A DNA stretch of 64,000 bases, taken from assembly GCF_013449685.1 (NCBI RefSeq), contig NZ_JACDSF010000017.1:166274-230273 (forward strand), given 5' to 3'. The stretch's first letter is position 1, and the number at the start of each line of letters is the position of its first letter. Below the pieces are notes generated by a model. The model made no database searches. It was not told where the DNA came from and saw nothing but the letters and a program-made list of their open reading frames with translations. This DNA is from Pectobacterium brasiliense (lineage in GTDB: Bacteria; Pseudomonadota; Gammaproteobacteria; Enterobacterales; Enterobacteriaceae). Below, one piece after another: positions 10,113 through 20,702 of the stretch. Made by a program: the position numbers and the translations under genes.

Positions 10113-10280
10113 TTAGCACAGGCCTGAACCGGAGAACGATGAGGGGGTATCACCAATAATGACGTTGCCACTACCGGATGTAATGACGCTACCACAATTG
10201 ATGCTATCCCCAATACACGCAGCGGGCTTGCCGTTAAGGAAGCAGTCATGACCACTTCCAATAGGGCAACCCCCCCGCAT
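10113..10280 (-). CDS. short PAAR-domain protein (orphan, possibly truncated)
   Basis: This 55-codon frame encodes MRGGCPIGSGHDC, then FLNGKPAACIGDSINCGSVI and TSGSGNVIIGD. These are the repeated GHxC-FxNGKPAAxxGD-CGxxIxxGSxNVxIGD elements of PAAR spike-tip proteins of type VI secretion. The ATG at 10280 follows AAGGAGA at good spacing. No VgrG, effector or immunity gene is next to it. After the stop, a second frame continues with KQAATIAGVNR, so a frameshift may have shortened it. It lies in the tRNA-Arg scar. Confidence 0.65.
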   Translation of the reverse strand: MRGGCPIGSGHDCFLNGKPAACIGDSINCGSVITSGSGNVIIGDTPSSFSGSGLC

Positions 10281-10312
10281 TGTCATTCTCCTTTGACAGT
10301 AAACCTCATTGA

Positions 10313-11095
10313 CTAAAGTGCTTTATATCGCTCTGCTGCTTCATCCTGTTTGATGTCTGAAAGCAGAACCTGACGTGAAGTATCGAGGGTGTCCCAGCGT
10401 GCAGCATTATGCAACGGCGGGATAGTGACGAGTTCACGACGATCAAAGCCCACCAGTGCGGCATCCACTAACTCACCCACTTCCATGAATTTTGGCGAGT
10501 TAGTGATATCGATACCCGCACGGTCCCAAATTTCCGTGTAAGTGCCAGCGGGGAGCACCGCCTGAATATAAACGCCCTTAGATGATAGCTCGACATTCAT
10601 GCCCTGAGACAGGAAAAGAACAAAGGCTTTGGTTGCTCCGTAAACCGTCATGGCAAATTCTGGGGCCAGGCCTACGATGGAACTGATATTAACAATCGAG
10701 CCTTCACCCGCTTGTACAAACCGTGGCGCCACGGCACTGGCCAGTCTCGTCAGGGCGGTGACGTTAAGTGCGATAAGGCTTCCTATCGATTCAGGCGTCT
10801 GCTCTGTAAAACTGCCGGACTGCGCGATACCCGCATTATTGATAAGAATGCCAATCTGCGTGTCTTCACGCAGACGGGTTTCGACCAAAGCTAAATCGTT
10901 CGTTTGCGTGAGATCAGCAGGCAACACATCGACAGAAATGCCATTTTCCTGTCGCAAACGTTCGGCCAATGTCTCTAACTTTGCTTTGTCACGTGCAACC
11001 AGAACAAGGTCGTGACCTCGGCGAGCGAAACGTTCAGCGTAAACGGCACCAATACCCGTGGATGCGCCTGTAATGAGAACTGAAGCTTTAGTCAT
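10313..11095 (-). CDS. short-chain dehydrogenase/reductase
   Basis: A 260-aa classical SDR. The N-terminal Rossmann motif is TGASTGIGAVYAERFA, followed by NNAG, the catalytic serine in NISSIVG, and YGATK (Tyr and Lys of YxxxK). It reduces or oxidises a carbonyl or alcohol with NAD(P); the substrate is not predictable. It follows the old-yellow-enzyme gene on the same strand with 75 bp between, so the two are probably co-transcribed and controlled by the divergent TetR gene. Confidence 0.85.
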   Translation of the reverse strand: MTKASVLITGASTGIGAVYAERFARRGHDLVLVARDKAKLETLAERLRQENGISVDVLPADLTQTNDLALVETRLREDTQIGILINNAGIAQSGSFTEQTPESIGSLIALNVTALTRLASAVAPRFVQAGEGSIVNISSIVGLAPEFAMTVYGATKAFVLFLSQGMNVELSSKGVYIQAVLPAGTYTEIWDRAGIDITNSPKFMEVGELVDAALVGFDRRELVTIPPLHNAARWDTLDTSRQVLLSDIKQDEAAERYKAL

Positions 11096-11170
11096 AAGTT
11101 TATCTTCTTCATTAATGTGTAAACAGAATTCGCAATGTGCGATGTATGTAGAACCGTGACACTCACAGAT

Positions 11171-12262
11171 TTACTTGCTGGTCTCGGCAAGCGACGGGTA
11201 ATCTGTGTACCCTTGGGCGCCACCGCCATAAAGTGTTTCAGGATTGAGTGAGGCCAGAGGCGCCCCCATCTTCAGCCTTTCGACCAGATCCGGATTGGAG
11301 ATGAACGGACGACCAAACGCGAACAGATCAGCTTTGCCTTCAGAGAGGTGAGTTGAAGCCAACGTCAGGTCATAGCCGTTATTGCCAATGTAGGTATTTT
11401 TAAAGCGTCGACGCAGAGAATCGTAATCAAACGGGGATGCATCACGCGGGCCGCCCGTAGCGCCTTCAACGACGTGGAGATACACGATGCCTAATGCATT
11501 GAGTTGATCAGCGACGTAGTCATATTGTGGTTGCGGATCGCTGCAAGAAATCGCATTCACAGGGGAAACCGGTGAAATGCGCACACCCGTGCGATCAGCA
11601 CCAATCTCCTCTTTAACGGCCGCCGTGACTTCTAACAGCAGGCGCGCACGATTCTCGACAGAGCCGCCGTACTCATCAGTACGCTGATTCGCCCCATCTT
11701 TGAGGAACTGTTCCAGCAGGTAACCATTCGCACCGTGGATCTCAACGCCGTCAAACCCAGCAGCAATGGCATTAGCAGCAGCTTTTCTGAAATCATCGAT
11801 AATCCCCGGAATTTCCTGCAACTCAAGCGCACGTGGCTCAGAGACGTCCGAGAATCCATTGTTCACAAACGTTTTAGTCTCGGCGCGAATGGCAGACGGA
11901 GCGACCGGCGCAGCACCACCAGGTTGTAAATCGACATGGGATATACGCCCTACGTGCCATAGCTGTACAAATATGCGCCCGCCTTTTGCATGAACCGCAT
12001 CAGTCACTTTACGCCATCCTTCAATTTGCGCTGGCGTATAGATCCCCGGCGTATCCTGATAGCCCTGCGCTTGTGCGGAGATCTGCGTAGCTTCAGTAAT
12101 CAACAGGCCGGCTGTGGCACGCTGCGCGTAATACGTTGCTGCCAGTTCGCTGGGCACCAGATCTTTTCCGGCACGATTACGTGTTAACGGTGCCATCACG
12201 ATGTGGTTGGTGAGCGTTATTGGCCCAAGGCTATAGGGTTGGAATAATTGTTGGTTCGTCAT
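11171..12262 (-). CDS. NADH:flavin oxidoreductase, old yellow enzyme family (NemA-like)
   Basis: A 363-aa FMN-binding TIM barrel. Diagnostic segments are LTNHIVMAPLTRNRA near the start, LWHVGRISH (flavin and substrate binding), GFDGVEIHGANGYLLEQFLKD and QRTDEYGGSVENRARLLLEV, and FGRPFISNPDLVERL near the end. Such enzymes reduce the C=C bond of electrophilic enones, nitro compounds and N-ethylmaleimide. The ATG at 12262 is chosen because AAGGGAAC precedes it. It is divergent from a TetR gene, as nemA is linked to nemR in E. coli. Confidence 0.9.
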   Translation of the reverse strand: MTNQQLFQPYSLGPITLTNHIVMAPLTRNRAGKDLVPSELAATYYAQRATAGLLITEATQISAQAQGYQDTPGIYTPAQIEGWRKVTDAVHAKGGRIFVQLWHVGRISHVDLQPGGAAPVAPSAIRAETKTFVNNGFSDVSEPRALELQEIPGIIDDFRKAAANAIAAGFDGVEIHGANGYLLEQFLKDGANQRTDEYGGSVENRARLLLEVTAAVKEEIGADRTGVRISPVSPVNAISCSDPQPQYDYVADQLNALGIVYLHVVEGATGGPRDASPFDYDSLRRRFKNTYIGNNGYDLTLASTHLSEGKADLFAFGRPFISNPDLVERLKMGAPLASLNPETLYGGGAQGYTDYPSLAETSK

Positions 12263-12304
12263 GCTTGTTCCCTTGATAGTGATTTGTGAAACGCCAGATA
12301 TAAT

Positions 12305-12354
12305 GATGATGATCACAATCTAAAAAGTCAAACGGTTTGATTACGATCATCATC
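12305..12354. promoter_or_regulatory. inverted repeat in the divergent OYE/TetR promoter
   Basis: Two 16-bp arms, GATGATGATCacAATC (12305-12320) and its inverted copy (12339-12354), match at 14 of 16 positions across an 18-bp spacer. They lie between the two divergent genes, where the TetR protein is expected to bind. The operator role is inferred. Confidence 0.55.
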
Positions 12355-12399
12355 AATGTATACTTGCGACATACATTTCTAAGAAAAGGCCATAAAGCG

Positions 12400-12981
12400 A
12401 TGAAAGTTTCGAAAGAGCAGGTTCGTGAAAATCGAATGCGTATTGTTGAGACGGCCTCGGTGCTGTTTCGTGAGCGGGGGTATGACGGCGTGGGTATAGC
12501 TGAACTCATGTCAGCCGCAGGTTTAACACACGGCGGATTTTACAAACACTTTAGCTCCAAGGCAGATTTGATGTCGGAGGCGATGAGCTACGGTTTTTCG
12601 CATTCGATAGAAAATACCGTGGGTGTCGATATGGCTGGTTTTATAGAGCAATATCTCTCTCGCAAGCATCGTGATTCGATGGGAAATGGCTGCGTGATGT
12701 CAGCGCTTGGTGTTGATTCAGCACGCCAGTCAGCATCAATTAAGGAAAGTTTCGCAGCTGGAATTGAGAATCAACTGGCTACATTAGAAAGCGAGAATGG
12801 GGCAGGAGACGATGTGCTACGCGCCGAAAGAATTAGCGCCCTTGCTCACCTTGTTGGCGCTCTGGTGCTGTCGCGTGCCTGCCCTGATGATTCCGCCCTC
12901 GCCGACGAGATCCTAAAAGTTTGCCGCTCACGTATTCTCCGTCAGGAGGCACTATTGACGTCCCAGCCGAATTCACAGTAA
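12400..12981 (+). CDS. TetR/AcrR-family regulator
   Basis: A 193-aa repressor-like protein. The N-terminal HTH spans IVETASVLFRERGYDGVGI and ELMSAAGLTHGGFYKHFSSK (about residues 15-55), the TetR signature. The C-terminal ligand domain carries NGCVMSALGVDSAR with one cysteine in the position seen in electrophile-sensing TetR regulators. The last about 10 residues are encoded by sequence that in another frame reads as a LysR fragment, so the tail may be a recent extension. It probably represses the divergent OYE-SDR pair. Confidence 0.85.
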   Translation: MKVSKEQVRENRMRIVETASVLFRERGYDGVGIAELMSAAGLTHGGFYKHFSSKADLMSEAMSYGFSHSIENTVGVDMAGFIEQYLSRKHRDSMGNGCVMSALGVDSARQSASIKESFAAGIENQLATLESENGAGDDVLRAERISALAHLVGALVLSRACPDDSALADEILKVCRSRILRQEALLTSQPNSQ

Positions 12982-13178
12982 ATGATTATCTTCATTTACG
13001 AGTAGGCGCTCTTGCCGATAATTTCATCACTGAACTACCGGCGTTTTTTGCTGCTGAATATATTAAAAGAGGAGAGCTAATTGAGCTGCTGCTGGGGCAT
13101 CCGTTGCCCTATTCCTCTTTACATCTGGTATACAAAAAGCAGCAGCGCGCTCTCAATAAAATTAATGACCGTATTTAA
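12951..13178 (+). pseudogene. LysR-type regulator C-terminal fragment
   Basis: In the frame overlapping the tetR 3' end, the segments LRVGALADNFITELPAFFAAE, YIKRGELIELL and PLPYSSLHLVYKKQQR match the end of a LysR effector-binding domain (the typical G-x-x-x-LPxFLxxxxxxxGxLVxLL-P-PxHLVYP pattern). No HTH or start is present. It is a decayed remnant butted against tetR. Confidence 0.65.
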
Positions 13179-13752
13179 AATTAAAACCTAATGCGTCACC
13201 CGTGGTGTCGTATTCGCGGAAGTTGTAGATCAGCGGCTTCCATTTTGATGAATCGACAACATCATTTTCCCCTAATAGCTCGCTATCCACCCAAACATTA
13301 GCAATATCCAGTTCGACAAGAATAAAACGGCCTTTGTCCGTCGTACTGACGGTTTTACATTCCGCCTGAATAGGGCACTCAATCACCCGAGGCGGCGTGA
13401 TATCGGTAGAGGCTTCGGTATGAAGGCCAACCTTGGAGAATTTATCGTGGCAGACCTGAACGCCCCATTTAATCTGGCCTTCAGACAACGTATCGCTCCC
13501 AGTCAACTTACCCAGTTCTTCAACTTTCTCCCACAGTGTGTAATCCGGAATATTGATGACAACATCGGATCCGGATAATAAATTACTGTAGGTTTTACTT
13601 CCTTTCGTGACACCAATAATAATTTTATCACCGAGAGAAATTGACGACGATATAGAAGCGACATTGACCTCTCCGTTGCTATTATCAATCGTCGTAACAA
13701 GGAAAACAGGGAAACCATAATAAAATGAACTGAGTTTTACGTTCTTTTTCAT
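13162..13752 (-). CDS. flavin reductase-like domain protein
   Basis: A 196-aa protein of the flavin-reductase-like (FMN-binding split barrel) type. Segments YYGFPVFLVTTIDNSNGEVNVA and SSSISLGDKIIIGVTKGSKTYSN are typical of the fold, as is DVVINIPD. It has no signal peptide. Substrate and partner are unknown; related proteins bind FMN and reduce flavin or act as small oxidoreductases. It ends convergently with the LysR fragment, overlapping it by 17 bp, and does not belong to an evident operon. Confidence 0.75.
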   Translation of the reverse strand: MKKNVKLSSFYYGFPVFLVTTIDNSNGEVNVASISSSISLGDKIIIGVTKGSKTYSNLLSGSDVVINIPDYTLWEKVEELGKLTGSDTLSEGQIKWGVQVCHDKFSKVGLHTEASTDITPPRVIECPIQAECKTVSTTDKGRFILVELDIANVWVDSELLGENDVVDSSKWKPLIYNFREYDTTGDALGFNFKYGH

Positions 13753-14056
13753 TTAAGTTAAAATCTCACTATAGAGTAGCGTTATATTTTCTCATTTTTA
13801 CTCTTTTGATTTATTTTTAACAATAACTCCAATTGAGTAGCGGTAAGGTTAATGCATTCAATTCAACCTCCCTAATAAGTAGAACATCAAAAAATAACTT
13901 AATGTAACTATTCCTTGATGTTAGTTTCCGTTTCAATCCATCGGCGAAAAAAAATAACCGATATGAGAAAAATTCCCCCTGAAAAATAAGGACTTTTTGC
14001 GAGATATTGCGGTATTGTGAAAAATTAATGAGTAGAAAATAATTCACAAACATTAA
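13753..14056. other. AT-rich intergenic region
   Basis: About 300 bp with the flavin-reductase promoter on one side. A minus-strand open frame here has no ribosome binding site and low-complexity composition. Nothing else is supported. Confidence 0.4.
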
Positions 14057-14079
14057 AAGAGGTATATGATATGCACTAT
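14057..14079. promoter_or_regulatory. candidate NsrR-type operator before the DUF1971 gene
   Basis: The site aagaggtatat-g-atatgcactat has the 11-1-11 layout of NsrR sites. The left half differs from the NsrR half-site AAGATGYATTT at a few positions and the right half is weaker. In E. coli, NsrR controls yeaR-yoaG, and yeaR encodes a DUF1971 protein like the gene downstream. The site is only a candidate. Confidence 0.3.
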
Positions 14080-14134
14080 ATGGTTTTTTCCTTCCCGCCC
14101 TGCAATGTGGCTGGGTAAAGCATGAGGTTTAAAC

Positions 14135-14467
14135 ATGGAACGAATTGTTATACCAGCGAATTATGTTCATACCCGTACAACCCCTTTCTGGACAAAAGAA
14201 ACAGCCCCAGCGTCTATCTGGAAGCGCCATTTGGATGCAGGGACGCGGCAAGGCGTTTACCCGCGCTTGTGCGTGATGCAAGGGACGATTCGTTATTATG
14301 GTTACGCGGATGAGGCAAGTTCTGAACCCGTCGAAACGCTAACTATCGAAGCCGGACAATTTGGCGTATTCCCCCCAGAGAAATGGCACCGAATCGAAGC
14401 GTTATCTGATGATACGCTATTTAACGTGGACTTTTATGTCGATCCAAAAATTTTGATAGAAGGTTGA
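14135..14467 (+). CDS. DUF1971 (YeaR/TehB-like) cupin-fold protein
   Basis: A 110-aa small beta-barrel protein. The motifs TTPFWTKETAPASIWKRHLD, GVYPRLCVMQGTIRYYGYAD, GQFGVFPPEKWHRIEALSDD and NVDFYVDP are those of the DUF1971 family, which includes E. coli YeaR and the C-terminal part of some tellurite-resistance TehB proteins. The His and Glu residues (EKWHRIE) suggest a metal or small-ligand site. The role is unsettled, but YeaR is induced by nitrate/nitric oxide. The next gene follows after 10 nt, indicating an operon. Confidence 0.8.
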   Translation: MERIVIPANYVHTRTTPFWTKETAPASIWKRHLDAGTRQGVYPRLCVMQGTIRYYGYADEASSEPVETLTIEAGQFGVFPPEKWHRIEALSDDTLFNVDFYVDPKILIEG

Positions 14468-14477
14468 GGTAAACATA

Positions 14478-14816
14478 ATGACAAGTGAAAATAAAGGCTA
14501 TTCGTTAACACTGTTGAACCGCGAAAATAATGAAAAAGCAGAAAAAGTTTATCTTAAACCGATGGCTTTTTATGTACCAGATTTCGCGGCAGGCGCAGTC
14601 GTGGAATTACTCAACGAACTGCCTTCAGCCAATGATAATAAAAAAGGTTTTTTGCTGACAGTCACGAATAATAATAACGGCGTGTCTGTTGATAAAGATC
14701 TCGCTACGGTCGAAGAATTAAAAGATAAGCTGATTTCAGCTGAAGCAGTAAAAGAATTGGTTAATATTGTACGTGGCTACGATGCAGACGAAGACACTAA
14801 CGTCTGCGGCTGGTAA
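14478..14816 (+). CDS. hypothetical protein paired with the DUF1971 gene
   Basis: A 112-aa acidic protein without signal peptide or membrane segment. It has the pattern KVYLKPMAFYVPDFAAGAVVELL, a run of Asn residues in the centre, and an unusual C-terminal end (DEDTNVCGW). I do not recognise the family. The position 10 nt behind the DUF1971 gene suggests shared regulation and a shared job, as for yeaR-yoaG, but the protein is larger than YoaG and I see no clear similarity to it. Confidence 0.65.
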   Translation: MTSENKGYSLTLLNRENNEKAEKVYLKPMAFYVPDFAAGAVVELLNELPSANDNKKGFLLTVTNNNNGVSVDKDLATVEELKDKLISAEAVKELVNIVRGYDADEDTNVCGW

Positions 14817-15408
14817 AACCGTATAGACTCGTCATACGTCAAGTTGCCTATGTATCGACGTTCCGCCGCGCGGATTATTTAAGCGTTACCTTTCGTACCC
14901 CTACTCATTAAAAAAATAGGCGCTGGATGTCTGCTGACTTAACAAGCGCCTCTGTATCCTACTCTGATTACTAAAACAGTCATTCCCCCCGCAGTGCAGG
15001 TTCATCGACTGCAATCATCAATATGATTACTCTTTTTATCTGTATCGCTTATTACCCTGAGGAGTACAGTCACGTTAGCATTAGCTAATTATCTCATTCA
15101 GTAAGCGGAACCAGTAGCCAAACGTATACCCCCCCCCCGCAAATAGAGATAGCCACGATAATAATTACCACAATAATCATTACTTCGAACAAAATAAGCA
15201 AAGAAATAAAATATAACTCAAAAACCTATAAAGCGTTATTAAAATAACCATAAGTACTTAAACATTTTTTATATAATGCCGATTTATTATTAAATCACGT
15301 GGTCTGCCTGCGTTTATGGCTACAGCACACAGCGTCGTATTCCGCGTAGTTGGTTAGAAAGAATAAAAAGACTGTTGTCATAGATGAAAATACATGGAGT
15401 TTTTTCAA
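14817..15408. other. 592-bp intergenic region with an orphan minus-strand hairpin
   Basis: No supported coding sequence. It holds a run of 10 C (15129-15138), a terminator-like hairpin facing the minus strand (14911-14951), and strongly AT-rich sequence before the exported-protein gene. Confidence 0.5.
14911..14951 (-). terminator. terminator-like hairpin without an obvious upstream gene
   Basis: Arms AGGCGCT (14918-14924) and AGCGCCT (14945-14951) pair perfectly. Read on the minus strand they are followed by ATTTTTTT. No minus-strand gene precedes it within the region, so it may end an unannotated small RNA. It could equally be a chance hairpin or a leftover. Confidence 0.4.
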
Positions 15409-15861
15409 ATGAAATCAAGCAATATTCTGTTGTCCTCACTGTTAATGACAGCCCTTTTTGCATCAGCATCTGCTAATGCGGGCCCGAAATTCAATGTCAC
15501 CTTTAAGAATCTTGGCGCATCCTCCGCCCCTGCCGCTGTTTTTTCTCCGATGACAACAGCAGAAATTTTCTCACAGGCGAATGCTTCACCGAAGCCAAAA
15601 GAAAGCGTTAGGTCTGGGGATTCAGATCAATATACGATCTCCAATCCCATCAGTGACGTTGGTTCAATGCATGTTCGTTACAAAGTTGGTGCCAAAGTTT
15701 GCCAGTTTGATATGACATATACTGTGAAGTATGTGTTGGGCAATAAAATCCCTCAATGGACTAAGAGCACCACGCCGAGCAACGGCGCACGCTGCGACCT
15801 GAGAGTGACGTATGCCAACGTGAATACTCACGACTCAGATGTAGAAATTAGCATACGATAA
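15409..15861 (+). CDS. exported small protein of unknown function
   Basis: A 150-aa protein with a clear Sec signal peptide (MKSSNILLSSLLMTALFASASANA, cleavage before GPKF). The mature part is about 126 residues, has two cysteines (KVCQFD and ARCDLR) that could form one disulfide, and a beta-rich pattern (SMHVRYKVGAKVCQFDMTYTV). The ATG at 15409 is chosen because GGAG lies 10 nt ahead and the signal peptide starts there. I do not recognise a family. In a plant-pathogen context a secreted accessory protein is possible, but that is only inference. Confidence 0.7.
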   Translation: MKSSNILLSSLLMTALFASASANAGPKFNVTFKNLGASSAPAAVFSPMTTAEIFSQANASPKPKESVRSGDSDQYTISNPISDVGSMHVRYKVGAKVCQFDMTYTVKYVLGNKIPQWTKSTTPSNGARCDLRVTYANVNTHDSDVEISIR

Positions 15862-15969
15862 CCCCCCTTACTAAAAATAGCTGAGCAACCACTCAGCCGT
15901 TTTTTATGAATAGGGATAAGCAACATAAGTCGTTACTTATCCCTGAATCACAACGAGTGAGAAGAACGA

Positions 15970-16776
15970 ATGATTAGCTTCAATGGCCTTTCAAAAAGTA
16001 CGGTGGCAGATACGCAGTCCATTAATGACAATCGCTCGATAAAAAAGCAGGAAAACGTATTCGAAGGCACACAGCCCGCATCTACAGGGGCTGATGGTTA
16101 TTCAAATAAAAAAAATAGCGGTATCACCACGCTGGCAAAACAACTTAGCGACGCTGCCGTCAGGGCCGAAGCCAGAGACGCCAAAAGCGATCGCAGTACA
16201 TTGGCCGCCAGAGCCAGAAGCGTGGATGATGAATTGGTCGGTGTGAATTACGCCAATAACAGAAAAACCCATGATGCGGAAGTCCCCAATAGCGATGACC
16301 CCGAGCGATTAGCCAGAGCGAAACAAGCTACAGCGTACGCCAATGGTCAAGGAAGTAATCCCTTCAAAGGCCTGTCTCGTGAACAGCTGGCGCTAATTAC
16401 CTATGACGACAGCGGAACCTTTACAGTGAATGAGCGGCGTGCGGCCTGGAGCGAGGCTTATGACCAGGAGCAAGTGTGGCGCACAATGGCCATGGCACAA
16501 AGTAAACTAGAGTGGAATCGCGGCGAGTTTAAACAAACCGAATTTTTCAAGATGGTGTTAGATCACCATGAAAGCCTGCCATTAATCGAACAAGCGCAGG
16601 CACCGGAAGGCTATGTACCGCGCCTGAAGTACCTGATAGAAATGGACTTCAACTTTATGACGGGGGAATCAGGCAAAGATGCCGATCCGTTCAACCGCCT
16701 GTTTGAACTCCTTTCCCCCACCAAACTTCATTTAGAAGATGGCAAACTCACTCTGGATACCACCAAAGACGCCTGA
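15970..16776 (+). CDS. hypothetical cysteine-free protein, effector-like composition
   Basis: A 268-aa protein. Residues 1-110 are rich in Ser, Asn, Asp, Ala and Arg and look disordered. Residues 115-260 look folded and alpha-helical (NPFKGLSREQLALITYDDSG, FTVNERRAAWSEAYDQEQVW, FFKMVLDHHESLPLIEQ). There is no cysteine, signal peptide or membrane segment. A disordered polar N-terminus without cysteine is common in type III-secreted and flagellum-exported proteins, but no chaperone or secretion gene is near. The function is unknown. Confidence 0.65.
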   Translation: MISFNGLSKSTVADTQSINDNRSIKKQENVFEGTQPASTGADGYSNKKNSGITTLAKQLSDAAVRAEARDAKSDRSTLAARARSVDDELVGVNYANNRKTHDAEVPNSDDPERLARAKQATAYANGQGSNPFKGLSREQLALITYDDSGTFTVNERRAAWSEAYDQEQVWRTMAMAQSKLEWNRGEFKQTEFFKMVLDHHESLPLIEQAQAPEGYVPRLKYLIEMDFNFMTGESGKDADPFNRLFELLSPTKLHLEDGKLTLDTTKDA

Positions 16777-16805
16777 TAAGCAGATGATGACCTCTGCTCA
16801 GGCAT

Positions 16806-17054
16806 TTACGATTGTGCTGTGATGACCTCAAAAGCACGGATTTGATCTTTCTTTCGCGTGATTTTATTGGCGTACATTGCAGAATCAGTCCGACGTATCA
16901 CGCCATCAGGTTCCTCGTTGGAAAGATCTGCCGTGACGATCAAGATGCTGGCACCCAAATAGTCAATACTGACCGTACGCCCACTTGCGCTTTGCAAACC
17001 TACCTCGTTCCGTGATTTATCATCGGTTAAAAAGCGCCATGTTTTATGCAACAT
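16806..17054 (-). pseudogene. GGDEF-domain C-terminal remnant
   Basis: The 82-codon frame contains TVSIDYLGASIL, then DGVIRRTDSAMYANKITRKKDQI. The second block is the end of a diguanylate-cyclase GGDEF domain (the xxLIxxADxAMYxAKxxGRxxI helix). The GGDEF motif itself and the N-terminal part are missing, so no activity is possible. It may be a leftover of a transferred or deleted gene. Confidence 0.5.
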
Positions 17055-17180
17055 GCCTGAGATGCATCGGCGCTGTCAGCGCTAAGCCCTCCATTCTGCT
17101 ATTGTCATCACACTTACCCATTAAGGCAGCACGATCTGTTTGACTTTCCCGCGTACAAGGAATTACAACAGCAGCACAGG

Positions 17181-17254
17181 CGTGTAACTAGTTTTCTAGG
17201 CAAGACCTGAAGCTCTCCCACTCAACATCATGGGAAGAGCTTCAGGTCTTTTTT
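17181..17254 (+). promoter_or_regulatory. RAT antiterminator overlapping an intrinsic terminator (bglF leader)
   Basis: The sequence TGTAACTAGTTTTCTAGG, then CAAGACCTG (about 17183-17210), fits the ribonucleic antiterminator consensus of LicT/BglG targets (TGTTACTG-loop-CAGGCAAAACCT). Its 3' part overlaps the left arm of a strong terminator, AAGACCTGAAGCTCTCCCA pairing with TGGGAAGAGCTTCAGGTCTT followed by TTTT. This is the standard switch: the antiterminator protein stabilises the RAT hairpin and prevents the terminator. Confidence 0.8.
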
Positions 17255-17280
17255 CGTTTCTGGATCAGGGGAATCGTCGT

Positions 17281-20609
<3,329 letters not shown>

Positions 20610-20702
20610 CAGACAGCGCTGCCGCAGGCTACGTGCGCAATGACAGGAAATGACTGTGATTGGAAAACGTAATGAGAAAACCAGCATGAGTGGAAGAAAA
20701 AC

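Noticed and set aside
10079-10261. 60-codon minus-strand frame with a hydrophobic start
   Set aside because: It overlaps the PAAR frame on the same strand. Only the PAAR frame has recognisable motifs, so this is most likely a shadow, apart from its tail, which may be a frameshifted end of the PAAR gene.
13817-14053. 78-codon minus-strand frame before the DUF1971 gene
   Set aside because: Phe/Leu/Ser-rich low-complexity translation of AT-rich DNA, without a ribosome binding site.
15129-15138. Run of 10 C as a phase-variation tract
   Set aside because: It is not within a gene or at promoter spacing that would switch one; I treat it as a simple homopolymer.
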